A stretch of DNA of 64,000 nucleotides, from NCBI RefSeq assembly GCF_905475465.1, contig NC_062255.1:1860001-1924000 (forward strand). Reading direction: 5' to 3'. The DNA comes from Pieris napi. Its lineage: Eukaryota; Arthropoda; Insecta; Lepidoptera; Pieridae. Below, piece after piece: positions 54,118-64,000 of this stretch. Below the pieces are notes generated by a model. That model was not told the DNA's origin, searched no databases, and was given only the letters and a program-made list of their open reading frames with translations. Position 1 is the first letter of the stretch; each line of letters starts with the position of its first letter. A program made the translations under genes and the position numbers.

Positions 54118-54205
54118 ATGCATACGCTTATAATTAATTTAGTATTAATAGGATTATTATTTAATAAATTATCGATTATTAAATATATTTTTTGTCAACA
54201 AAAAT
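54118..54205 (+). CDS. Putative first exon of a secreted peptide gene
   Basis: The ATG in ACAAAAATGC opens MHTLIINLVLIGLLFNKLS, a possible signal peptide, and the exon can end at 54205 before a consensus donor GTAAGT in phase 1, the same phase as the Kazal first exon at 61434. A TATA box is in a fitting position. No second exon with a recognisable domain was found, and the unspliced frame runs to 54312 (64 codons). It may be an AT-rich artefact. Confidence 0.25.
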
Positions 54206-54899
54206 GTAAGTTAAAATTATTCAAGGTTCCTATTCAAGGCGAACTTTGTTTCACCTTAATATTATTTATTTACTTAGCCTACCAACAGATGAAACATTTT
54301 GCTACCCCATAGAGACTGTTCGCTTTTCTGGAAGTTTCTGGAAGCTTGCAAGAAGGAACCTTGCGAAACCTTCAAGGAATAAAAAAATACTCGAATCAAT
54401 TGGTCCAATCATTCCAATTTTGTGCTTATTAACATATTTTGCGATTTATTTTAATTTATATAAATGTATAGGAAATTTGGTTTTCCCAATATAATAAGAG
54501 TCAAAACAACTTGAAATAATTAGGTGATTTGTAAATTGGAACAAGAAAAAACTAACAAGCATAAAGATAAAGTATCATTATACATTAATTAGATAGGCGT
54601 GAAAATTGGAAAACAGAAATTCGTCACCATTCTTCTTTTCAAACGAAAATTTCTACTAGTTAATTATAATTGAATTAAATAAAAAAGAATAAGCAATAAC
54701 GATAGGATTCTTCTAAATCCTTTCAAAGTTAAAAAACACTAAAGGTTTTTCCTAATTATACAGGAAGTTCATATTTTAATCTAGCAACGAAGATTACCCG
54801 CTCAAGGTGAGTTTTTAGGTAAATTAAAGTCTTTAAAAAACTCGTAAACACATTGTCTCATAACCGAAATATTCAGTCAATGGTAATAAATTAAACTTC

Positions 54900-55215
54900 T
54901 CACTTCTCAAATGAAATTGGGATGGACGGGTCATATGCTACGGAACTCCCATGAAAAATGGAGCAAAATATTGACGGAATGGTACCATAGAGACGCAAAA
55001 CGAAGAAGAGGCCGACAACGCAACAGATGGGAGGACGAACACAAATAAACAGCAGGCTACAACTGGAGAAGAGTCGCAAAGGATAGAGAACAATGGAAAG
55101 TTAGAGGAGTCCTTTGCCAAAAGGCACACCGAACTCCGAGATATATGTAGTGAAAATATATTAAAGATCACAGATCACAGAGTTTCGGAATATAAAGTCT
55201 ATATTATTATAATTA
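54900..55215 (+). repeat. LINE reverse-transcriptase tail, copy 6
   Basis: A decayed frame reads KLGWTGHMLRNSHEKWSKIL, then RRRGRQRNRWEDEHK, a stop, and AGYNWRRVAKDREQWK. This is the same RTE-like C-terminus as 34760-35200 (minus). It is 5'-truncated. Confidence 0.7.
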
Positions 55216-56907
55216 TTGTAAATTAAACTTACCTATTAATAACATTTTCAAGACAACGTTCCTGTATGGCACCAAACAATAAACTGATGGTAGATAATCA
55301 ACTCGTTTGCTTATATACAAATAATAAAATGTAGTAAATCCCCAAGAATGCGTCATAGGATTACAGTTACTAGGAAGTGTTTTGTCAAATATACCTAATA
55401 AGCTTGTTGTTATACTAATTCTACGTATATACATCGTTTCAAAACATCAGTTTTGTTGCTTGGAGACCGCTTTTGTAAGGCCCTTTGCTAATATAGGCCT
55501 CCAATAAAGGGTGATGTTCAGAAACGAGTCTTAGCATAAACTATGACCGTATGTCAACATACATCATTATATTATTATTATCATTATGTTTATATTAATT
55601 GTATTAAAGTGATGAAAATCGAATTAGGCCAAACTGCAAATTTGGCGCCAAACGGACAATGTTGTAGATAATTAAAAATACAGATAATGAACGATGTAAT
55701 GTTTAACTCATTCTTCATAGACTTTGACCGTCTTACAACAACGTATCTGAACCTCAGGTGTGAGATAAGAGATTGACTATGAGAGCAGGGCCGGATTTAG
55801 GGTAGGGTAACCGGGGCTAAAGCCCGGGCGCCTCCGCAAAAGAGGGGCTGAAAAAAATGTTTTTAATTCAGACTTGTGAACCTAGGGTTCAAACAACTTT
55901 TTTTTTGATATATTTTTATGTTTGTTAAATACTACAAGAATCTACTTGGTTTAACAATAAATTATTGATAGAAAAACTCGACTGAAAAAATTGTTAATTT
56001 TATTTAGTATGACTTTTGTATGTGAAATGTAACTCAATTTTATAATAGGCATTACGTAATAAACACTAATAAAAATTATGATGTGCGTTATTGAGGGAGG
56101 AATTATTAAAGTGCAAAACCCGTTTAACGCACTTCGCGACGCATGGTACCCCTTGGTTATTTTACCTTTTACCAAGACGGGTATATTTTTCTTCTATTTT
56201 ATATTCTTATAGAGATTATAATTACATTTTGATCAAAAAAGATTCGCACTTCTTATTTCTGCTGACACTGAAGTTCTACAATATCAGTTCTCAAAGTCTT
56301 AAGTCAGTGCTCAAACGTCCAAATTAAAATTATTTTCTTTTCTCGTATTAGTCAAGTTTGATAATTGACAATCAATTACATCTTAATATTATGTCATCGG
56401 GGCTTTGTATATATGACACTGACTTATTGCAATTCTACTATTTATTAATGAATCCTTTTTGGGTTGTAAAAAGCTATATATATTCTACTGTTTGAATGTT
56501 GTCGCTTATTAGCGATAAGACTAAATGTATAATAGCGTTGCAGCGTTGCATTCACTTTATACGGTCATTGTGTGATGATAAAAAGGTATAAATGGATTAT
56601 GCTACCTAAAAATATTTTTCCATCTCTTCATACATTCCTCTCTATCTTCCAATGGCGCACCTTATCTCAATAATGAGATTTTGTTTCCGCGGTTGCGACT
56701 ACCAGCGCTACGGATATCGAGAGAACTACGTCGAACTTGAATACAAATAAAAGGCCCGTAGGCCAGACACGTTTTAACCAATACGGGTGATCCAATCACT
56801 ATAGCTAATAACAAATTAAAAGCCGCCCGCATGGCAAAGCAAAATCAAAGTCAAGACTACCGGGGGTACCTTTGATACGCTTGCTCACTCTAGTGAGCTT
56901 CAGTCCA
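55216..56907. other. No gene seen
   Basis: A short GC-rich block at about 55786-55870 (GCCGGATTTAGGGTAGGGTA, GGGGCTAAAGCCCGGGCGCC) looks like the terminus of a degenerate DNA element. Otherwise nothing was recognised. Confidence 0.4.
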
Positions 56908-57150
56908 GCCCTGCGATTCTATAACTCACTTTTCGAACTCACACAGCGGTTTTCGCATCGGCGGTCGCTCTGAAATCAGTCGTGAAGCAGTCATTTTATG
57001 ATTTGGCATTCTGATAAACAATAAACTACAAGCTCCCACCTTTTCAGAATGCCAAATTATAAAAAGACTGCTTCACGACTGATTTGAGAGCGACCGCATA
57101 TGCGAAAACCGCTGGGTGAGTTCGAAAAGTGAGTAACAGAATCGCAGGGC
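56908..57150. mobile_element. 243-bp foldback element, copy 2
   Basis: Same length and arms as 26566-26808 (GCCCTGCGATTCTATAACTC and so on), with the central spacer in the opposite orientation, so this copy inserted the other way round. A few differences separate the arms (for example TTTTCGAAC for TTCACGAAC). Confidence 0.9.
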
Positions 57151-57796
57151 TGCCCTTGCGCTACTCGCGGGAAAAGCCAATTCCAGCCGACGCACAACGG
57201 ACCAATTAAGTGTCTAATTGCGGAAACTGAGTCCACCAACCCTAACCCGATTCCAGCCGAGCTACGCTTGCCAAAACAGCCCAATGCTGACTGAAAAGCA
57301 TTGTAGTGCTGCGTTAATTCGGATATATTTAGGAATCGGGTAAAACCCATTTTTGGCCGCCATTTTCAGCCATGCCTAACGCATGGTAGAAAACATGAGT
57401 AAACCTTAGGAGTTGGGCACGTCATTGATTGTAATATTAAAATATTAATTGTGTGCAATAATAGTTCAAATAATTGTTTATTAAATGAAATAACAAAGGA
57501 ACTTTCCTGAAACTATTGAAGTGTTTATCTTTTAGTCATAGCTTGTCACAGGATATCTTTTAAGTGGAAAAGTAGATTAGCAGAAAATACTCAGCGGAAG
57601 TCGTAACGAGTCATGGTTTTTCGGACACATTTGACATATACTAATTATGAAACTATTGTTTTGAAATAATTAAAGTAGCTGTACTCGGCGGTTGTTTCGC
57701 ATTATTTCGGTCGTACCTTGATGCGTCCTTAGAGTAAATCAATAAATGGATTGTTAAAAAAGTTGAGTTAGATAGGCTAACTTAGGGGTGTATTTA
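57151..57796. other. No gene seen; GC-richer patch at 57160-57370
   Basis: The patch reads CACAACGGACCAATTAAGTG and CCAACCCTAACCCGATTCCA and yields an open frame on the minus strand, with no recognisable domain. It might be old repeat sequence in which the foldback element landed. Confidence 0.35.
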
Positions 57797-58170
57797 AAAA
57801 AAGGGTGCGTGTACTTATGTACGCCCGTAAGAAGTTCTTTGGCATTATTAAAAATAGTTTTTGATTGCATGCAAATAATGAATTACAATGAAATAATCAA
57901 AGACTGGAAAAGGAGTCATTATAGTCAATAAAGTTCAGTTTACATTTGAAAAATTAAATAAATAAATATTAATTATTATTCTCTTACATTAAGTGTAACA
58001 TAAATTCTATTATTATTCGAATGTTGTTTTTAAATTATGTCCAATGCCGTAGCATCTTCCGTGGGCAACTTCATTCTGTTAATTTTGTGACACGGTGCGC
58101 GCGCATCGTAAAATTTCACTCTCATCAATTTTTCATAACGCGCCTAAAGAAGTATAACTTCAAAAATTTT
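57797..58170 (+). repeat. AGAAGTTATACTTC-family element, copy 4
   Basis: Begins AAAAAGGGTGCGTGTACTTA and ends AAAGAAGTATAACTTCAAAA. It is close to 47512-47880 and, inverted, to 35860-36155. The CGGTGCGCGCGCATCGTAAA block near the end is shared by all full copies. Confidence 0.8.
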
Positions 58171-58724
58171 CAGTCGTGTTAGTCTTCTGTCCCATTTGGT
58201 AATATTTATAGAATAGAGGCTGCATTTGTCAGCCCACGCGGTAGTGTCTTCAGCGCATTGAGATTTGCCGCAGTTGCCCTATCGGTCTAGAAAACTTGTT
58301 AAAAATATTATGTGATATGCAATTTTTATCAGGTGAGTTTGGTGAATCGTATAAATAGACAGTTATTAATAACAATTATTTGTTTAAAGATGAAATTTAA
58401 ACGAATTGTTACGAATATATCTCAATTTTATTAAATTTTAGATTGCCCGAAGAGCAAGTGCGTTGCCGACCTTTTTATTAAATTTATTTTGTATTTAAAA
58501 TTAAAAGCTATGCTGACGAGGGTTTAGTTATGTTTGCAAATCTATGTTGTTTGATTAATGTTTCGGTGGTGTTAGTAATTGCCATTGTATCCGCATTGTA
58601 ATAAGTAATATATTTTGTAACAATAGAACATTTCTCACGCTCGTGAATAAAATGGTTTTTCCTAAACTATACTACTGATTATGAAATGTTACACCTCTGC
58701 GATGTCACGGAGTTCAGTATCAGA
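58171..58724. other. No gene seen
   Basis: Only a short LINE-like word AAGTGCGTTGCCGACCTTTT at about 58460 was recognised. Confidence 0.4.
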
Positions 58725-58945
58725 TAAAAAACGTAGACACACGTTAGAAGTTATACTTCTTTGGTGTAACAAGAAAAAATATTTTCAAAAAATTTATTCT
58801 ACGTTTTTAGAAGAAGCGACACTAACAATATAAAAAACGCTAACTTCAGGGTGTCGGTTTTTTGTGACGGTATGCGCCGCATCGTAAATTCCTCATAATT
58901 TTTCCCTAACGCACCAAAAGAAGTATAACTTCAAAAATATAATAT
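58725..58945 (+). repeat. AGAAGTTATACTTC-family element, copy 5 (short form)
   Basis: Begins ACACACGTTAGAAGTTATAC, has CGACACTAACAATATAAAAA and CTAACTTCAGGGTGTCGGTT, and ends CACCAAAAGAAGTATAACTT. It shares its interior with the copy at 40850, not with the 47.5 and 57.8 kb copies. Confidence 0.75.
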
Positions 58946-58984
58946 AAATCTGATAAAATATATTGATACGAGTTTTCTACAGCC

Positions 58985-59220
58985 TAGTATTCAACATGCG
59001 ATCCCTGACAGTGTACCAATGAAGTGTGCGCATATACTCAGTTGTATGGTGAAGGAAAACATCGTGAATAAAACGGCATGCCTTAGATCCAAAAAGTCGT
59101 CGGTATCTCAGGCACATAATGTTGATTAGCCTATTAGAAAACATCACGGAACAGAGTTACAGTTTATAGTTATCTGAGGCCCAGACCTAAAAGGTTGTAG
59201 CGTCATTGCTGTATATCTAT
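58985..59220 (+). repeat. SINE fragment
   Basis: GTGTACCAATGAAGTGTGCG, GAAGGAAAACATCGTGAATA and the end CCCAGACCTAAAAGGTTGTA follow the SINE body order. The tRNA-like head is lost. Confidence 0.65.
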
Positions 59221-60723
59221 ATAACTATTTAATACACAGGATAATTCACCATAACGTTAGTTACAAAGAATAAATAAATATAAATCTACATCTTTCTTCA
59301 AATTATTTTTAATGTTTAGATTTTTATTTTATGAATTTTTCAATAGAGCTCGATCGGTGACGCCGTGAAGTATTATATTTTACCAATAGATAGATACCCT
59401 AATTACTAGGACTTTCTCTGTGTGGTTGTTTATACAAAATTAATTCAAAATAATTCACCAATTGCTAATAACTTTCTAATTCATAATTGAACTTTCATAG
59501 ATCATTTCATTATTCACTATCAAATTACAGGAGAGTGAGAAAATTATATAAATAAAGGACAACACATCTTAATAAGCCAAAATACCAACCACGGAATCAA
59601 ACACAACTCCAAAGTTTTTGCTACCATATTAACTGTAGGCGCATCTGAAATAAGACTTAATATTTTTTCCTGTCATTCTTGGCTAAGCATGCCTGTCCAA
59701 TTCGATGTCGTAATTCAAAAGCAAAGAAAATATAAGTTGTTTTGCGTATTTATTATCCGTATTTGTGGTGACAAGCACTAGGATTTAATTAGATGTTTCT
59801 ATTTTTTTATATAGCAACTATTATGCCTTGCGCATTACAGATTTTCTCTCGACCGTGATGAAAACCCAACAAGGTACAAGGAAGTAGATTTATGTATTGT
59901 CCTCCACGAAAGATTACAAATTACAATATGTCATAACTAACTGCCGCTTCGCTTGCGCCTAAATTTTTGCTTTTGACTTTGAAAGGTAGAATTTTCTATT
60001 CATCTTGAAATGCTCAAATTGTCAAAATTTCGAGATTTATTAGAAGTTTTTAAAATCTGTGTTGATGAGTAATGTGATATTTTGCCTGTGGCGATAAATG
60101 GACCATCCGACATAAAACTTTGTACTTATCTAAATTATAGATGTTTTAATACCGAAAGAAGAATCGTGATTTTACTTTAATTGTCTTTGATGTAACTGAT
60201 TCACAACACGCGAATTTTTAATCTTAAAAACAGCGCCTGATGCTATCGTCTAAATTTTACACATGAATCTTTGAATAGTCATACGTAGTAGTGTTTGCTA
60301 TTCATAGAGCATTGTTCAAATAAACGTTAATATGTCCGTATAATCTATTAATCGTTGTCTGCACATCTTAACGCCTGAAAAGGGGAACTCCAAAAGCACG
60401 AACAAATACATTTAAAAAATTTACACGTTTTGGTGACGTCATTCATTTAAAGTCAAAATAAAGTAAAGGTGTTGTACCGGAGTTTTTTCCTCTTTGTGTT
60501 AGTATTTTGGAATAGTAAGCTTAAGTTCACTGATATATTACAATTCTATGTTTCATAATTCAACTACTTCACTAATATAAGATTCAAGTATCGATACTTA
60601 GCGCTAAGTATGACTCCCGCTAAGTCCCCACTACGATTATGATCCTAAGATTTGTCGATTCTATGTTTGGTTTTTGTTATAATATATAGGAAGTTTCACG
60701 AATAAGTCTCTCTAACCTGCTTC
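59221..60723. other. No gene seen
   Basis: No supportable coding, RNA or repeat feature. Confidence 0.4.
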
Positions 60724-60990
60724 GGTGTGTTGGACTAGTGGCTTAAGCGTAGGACTCTCATTCCCGCGGTCGTAGGTTCGATCCCAGGCTGTGCACTAAT
60801 TAAATTGTATTTCTATGTGCGCATTTAACATTCGAACGGTGAAACAAAACAACGTGAGGAAACCAGTATGCCTTACATCCAGGCGTGTGTCACTAACTCG
60901 TCCCCTACTTACCTATTAGATTGACAAATGATCATGAAACAGATACAGAAATCTGAGGCCCTGACCGAAAAAGGTTGTAGCGCCACCGAT
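60724..60990 (+). repeat. tRNA-derived SINE, nearly full length
   Basis: A box TGGACTAGTGGCTTAAGCG, B box GGTTCGATCCC and the 3' words GACCGAAAAAGGTTGTAGCG and CCACCGATTTATTTATTC are all present. No clear target duplication was seen. Confidence 0.8.
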
Positions 60991-61374
60991 TTATTTATTC
61001 AAAGACCAGAATGAGACCAAGATATACGTATAACGTGAGATACATTTCCGTCTTTATATTTCAGGGTAAATACAATTTGTTTTATTATTGTTACTAAAAG
61101 AAGAGTTACGAACAGAACCTCCGTCTAACAATACCTGACCTTGCTGCCAATCGAACTGTGGAAACGTATACATACGATTTGAATATTTTTTCGTTCGCCA
61201 TACTGTATGTGTTTCGCATATTTACTATGGTTGTGTAACGGAAGTTGCAGATAAAAATAATAGCCGATATCTTCGATGAAGTGCGTTCAAGTGTTTCCAC
61301 TTTATTGCGAATAACGGATCTAGGCCAACTCGACTTTATTATCCTTGAGTCACCATTAAGATAATAATTAACAG

Positions 61375-61382
61375 TATAAAAA
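61375..61382 (+). promoter_or_regulatory. TATA box of the small Kazal gene
   Basis: TATAAAAA lies 52 bp before the ATG at 61434, which would place transcription start near 61405 (GTTAACGTTAAG region) and leave a short leader. Confidence 0.65.
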
Positions 61383-61433
61383 GCAGTGACAGGATCACAT
61401 TGTTAACGTTAAGTGAACGAAACGGTTTTTAAA

Positions 61434-62329
61434 ATGGATAACCGAGTTGGTAAGATATTTTAAATTAAAAGTAATGTTAGAAAAACTGTCATATTAATTA
61501 ACCTTAATGTTTACACAATAGAAAAAGGTAAATATGTATTAGTTTAAAAAGGCGGGAAAATTTACGCGTGTTATTAGAAATCCAATATAAATTAACGGAG
61601 ATATCTCATAACCATCAGTGTAAGATTCACAGTTGCAAGTTAACTTTAAGTATAACTCTCATATGTCACAAAGATATTGGATTTGTCATACGGAAGTTAT
61701 ACTTAGAACTAAGTCCCGACTATGAATATCATCCTGAATCTTACCCATAAACTCAAGTTGAGTCTGGGAAGGTAGATTTTTGTAACATCCTCCAACAATG
61801 TATGTTGGAGCTATACGTTTTTATATCTATATGCTATACGATCGTAAGCCTTTATCTAATATATGTTATAATGATTACAAATATTACGAACGAAATTAAG
61901 TAATAATAATACGTAATATTATCTTATCTAGGTATATTATTATTAACTATACGAGATTATATTACCTACTTATTAAAAACAAATTTTATACAATTGTCTA
62001 CTTGCAGAAATAAATGAATTAAATAATTTAAAGATTATTTAAATAATCCAGTAATTGCACTATTTTGTTTGTGACTAACCCACAATTCCTTTACAGTGAT
62101 TCTCCTGGCAATTCTCCTTACTTCGTGTGCTTGCTACACTGTACCGGCACACAAAGGACCATCACAACACCCAAGCTGTCCTTGCACAAAAATATTTTTA
62201 CCTGTTTGCGCTTCCGACGGGAATAGTTTCAATAGCCCATGTGAATTTAACTGTTACAAAAAATTTGTAGACCGGTCATCTAAGGAGCCATTAAGAATAG
62301 TAAAAGAAGGACGATGCGATGAATATTAG
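61434..62329 (+). CDS. Single-domain secreted Kazal inhibitor (two coding exons)
   Basis: Exon 1, 61434-61449, encodes MDNRV and the first base of codon 6; after a G/GTAAGA donor and a 647-bp intron, exon 2 runs 62097-62329 (CTTTACAG/TG), giving 82 residues. The signal peptide is MDNRVVILLAILLTSCACY, split by the intron in its n-region. The Kazal domain has C-P-C, then TKIFLPVC, ASDGNSFNSPC and EFNC, and a last cysteine in KEGRCDEY; predicted P1 is Lys, suggesting a trypsin-like target. A TATA box at 61375 precedes it, and an AATAAA lies about 20 bp after the stop. The same C-x-C Kazal type is found in the five-domain protein at 48500-49348. The next Kazal exon at 62885 could share its first exon. 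Confidence 0.85.
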
Positions 62330-62884
62330 GATTTGTAGGAGGTACATATTAAATAAATTAGTTAAAATTGTTTCTATGATAAATTTTGAGAGCAGTCGTT
62401 GTGTTGTGAATTAACGAATTTATTCACAAAAATAAATAGTTTACATGAGTAGTACACCCGTAAACTAAACACTACTTTACAACTAAACTATAAGTTGGTT
62501 TAAGTATATTTTTGCCTCAGAAATTTCCTGTAAAGACTGCCAATGTATAACTTGGCTTTTTAAAATTGTTTTATGACAAAAATTAGGCTATAGAATATGC
62601 TAAGCAAATATTTTAATTATATTGAGAAAGATATTGAATAAGTATCACCCTTGCCAAGAGGCTGTTTCTTAAAAGGAAGATAAACTTTAGTGAGAAAACT
62701 TTTTATTTATGTTTCTATACTCCTATTCCTGAGGAATAATTTTTGTTTAAAAACCTTTCTAAAACTATATGCTACATAAAATTGAACATAACCATTAGCA
62801 TATAACCGTGGACTCCAACTCTAACCAAGGGGATATCTACATCTCTTCAAGAAGATAGAAATTTATGGGATTTTTTTGTTGCAG

Positions 62885-63114
62885 TTTTCACAATTATATT
62901 ATTTTGTATCCTGTCAACACACTGTCAAGTATGGGAGTGGAGCGAGAAGTATTGTTTTTGTACAACAGAATATCAGCCTATATGTGCCTCCGACATGAAA
63001 AGATATAAAAACATCTGCACTTACAACTGCAGAATTAACTTTATTGAAACAAATTCAATGCCGATGATTGAACAAGTGGATTGTAAATTATTACCACCAA
63101 CTTTGAAGAATTAA
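62885..63114 (+). CDS. Kazal-like coding exon: separate gene or alternative last exon
   Basis: After an acceptor TTTTTTTGTTGCAG, a phase-1 exon of 230 bases encodes FTIILFCILSTHC (rest of a signal peptide) and a Kazal-like domain: C-F-C, then TTEYQPIC, ASDMKRYKNIC, TYNC and a last cysteine in VDCKLLPP, ending PTLKN. The predicted P1 is Thr, and the usual Gly after ASD is Met, so inhibition may be altered. No ATG in frame precedes it. Joined to exon 1 at 61434-61449 (same phase) it gives an 81-residue protein starting MDNRVVFTI. Alternatively, a tiny exon ATGA/GTAGTA at 62445-62448 would supply the start. AATAAA occurs about 40 bp after the stop. The coding exon is clear; its first exon is inferred. 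Confidence 0.75.
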
Positions 63115-63289
63115 ATACATTTATGTAAATATTTATTGTAAAATATATAAAAATAAATATTAAGCTTCAATATAACATTATTTACAGTTTTTATACCATA
63201 TTATGGTACAGTCTGACTTAATTTTATATACACAATATTTTTACACCATTACATGTATGTAACATGAAACATGAAATTACACTATGCAA

Positions 63290-63943
63290 CTATAATTTTG
63301 ATGGTAGTAGTTCATGAATTTCAAACTTTTTTCTTAAAAAGTCACATTGATAGCTTTCAGTTGGAATGAAACATTGTAGGAAAAAGTTTGTAATAAATCC
63401 TGTAATACCCCATATTTTATGTTTCTCATATAAAAAGACAGGAAGAATAGTTTTCTCAAACTCCAAGTGTGCATGGTTTTTTCTATCACAAAGAGCTGAC
63501 ATAGGTACTGTAAATATTTCTTCTACCTCATTGACATTTCGTATGAGAGTCTGATTCTCAAAATTTTTAATTAAACCAACAACAGGTGTAATAAGCATGT
63601 TCTTATCTCGACCTTGAACGCTTGACATCGCAGACCAGACTTCAACTGCCTCTGGAGACACGCCAATTTCTTCTTCAGTCTCTCTTAAAGCCGTTTCTAT
63701 TTCATCTTCATCTTTATCCATCTTTCCACCCGGAAACGATACTTGTCCTGCGTGGCTACTTAAGTTAGAAGATCGCATAGTGTACAGTAAATGCACTTCA
63801 TTATTTATAACACACATTGGCACTAAAACTGAAGCTTTCTTTTTAGGACTTACATCTTCAAACACAAACTCAGGCAGGCCCCTTAAACATGCGATACATC
63901 GTTCACGAGCTGAAGTTGTTAATAATCTTTGAGGAGAAAACAT
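63290..63943 (-). CDS. NUDT8: NUDT8-like Nudix hydrolase, predicted mitochondrial CoA diphosphatase
   Basis: An intronless 217-residue protein. The Nudix box G-x5-E-x7-R-E-x2-EE-x-G-V is visible as GKMDKDEDEIETALRETEEE followed by IGV; the position after RE is Thr where Ile/Leu/Val is usual. Just before it, LLYTMRSSNLSSHAGQVSFP and GG fit the signature of the CoA-pyrophosphatase subgroup. Members cleave CoA, acyl-CoA and related compounds to 3',5'-ADP and phosphopantetheine products, with Mg or Mn bound by the box glutamates. The N-terminus MFSPQRLLTTSARERC is basic and hydroxylated, fitting a mitochondrial presequence. The start at 63943 is the first ATG; the upstream region is cut by the window end. 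The gene converges with the Kazal exon, its stop 176 bp away. Ortholog assignment to NUDT8 is by motif and length. Confidence 0.9.
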   Translation of the reverse strand: MFSPQRLLTTSARERCIACLRGLPEFVFEDVSPKKKASVLVPMCVINNEVHLLYTMRSSNLSSHAGQVSFPGGKMDKDEDEIETALRETEEEIGVSPEAVEVWSAMSSVQGRDKNMLITPVVGLIKNFENQTLIRNVNEVEEIFTVPMSALCDRKNHAHLEFEKTILPVFLYEKHKIWGITGFITNFFLQCFIPTESYQCDFLRKKFEIHELLPSKL

Positions 63944-64000
63944 TTTAACTGTATTGCATAATTTATGGATAAAAAAGTCTGCTTTTATTAAACATTCAGA
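63944..64000 (-). other. Upstream region of NUDT8, cut by window end
   Basis: Only 57 bases before the start codon are visible, so the promoter and any upstream exon cannot be judged. Confidence 0.5.

Noticed and set aside
61568..61750. 60-codon frame in the Kazal intron
   Set aside because: No cysteine pattern or signal peptide, and it would break the well-supported exon 1 to exon 2 join.

Overview
This is a window of insect nuclear DNA, most probably from a moth or butterfly (Lepidoptera). It is AT-rich, its genes have introns with GT-AG borders, and it is packed with short dispersed repeats of kinds common in Lepidoptera: tRNA-derived SINEs, 5'-truncated LINE tails, Helitron-like fragments, mariner/pogo-like elements and Harbinger-type MITEs. 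The order is inferred from gene and repeat character; no species can be named from the sequence alone. No bacterial, organellar, rRNA or true tRNA gene was seen.

Layout. (1) 1-28.5 kb is gene-poor and made of mobile-element debris: three elements with 3-bp TAA/TTA target duplications (Harbinger type), one nearly intact mariner (8396-9679), SINEs, Helitron-like elements, LINE 3' ends and a 243-bp palindromic foldback element. (2) 28.5-49.4 kb is a compact gene block: a possible small membrane or secreted peptide gene (-), a two-exon Myb/SANT-like DNA-binding protein (+), a GPANK1-like G-patch/ankyrin protein (+), the mitochondrial carnitine/acylcarnitine carrier colt/SLC25A20 (-), the annealing helicase SMARCAL1/Marcal1 (+), and a five-domain Kazal protease inhibitor (-). 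I rebuilt SMARCAL1 as 14 exons with consistent splice phases (671 aa). Its introns hold most of the repeats of this block, including a 1.6-kb inverted-repeat element, a pogo-like element with another repeat inside it, and a ten-unit 62-bp tandem repeat. (3) 49.4-61.3 kb is again repeat-rich, with a decayed IS630/Tc1-like element whose transposase reading frame is interrupted by an intron. (4) 61.4-64 kb holds two small Kazal coding exons, possibly alternative last exons of one gene, and a NUDT8-like Nudix hydrolase (-).

The genes do not form a pathway. colt and NUDT8 are predicted to act in mitochondrial fatty-acid/CoA metabolism, SMARCAL1 in replication-fork repair, and the Kazal proteins are secreted inhibitors. 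The most interesting items are the Kazal exon pair that can share one 16-nt first coding exon in the same phase, the five-domain Kazal protein with dibasic processing-type linkers and differing P1 residues, and the undescribed-looking 1.6-kb inverted-repeat element in SMARCAL1 intron 5.
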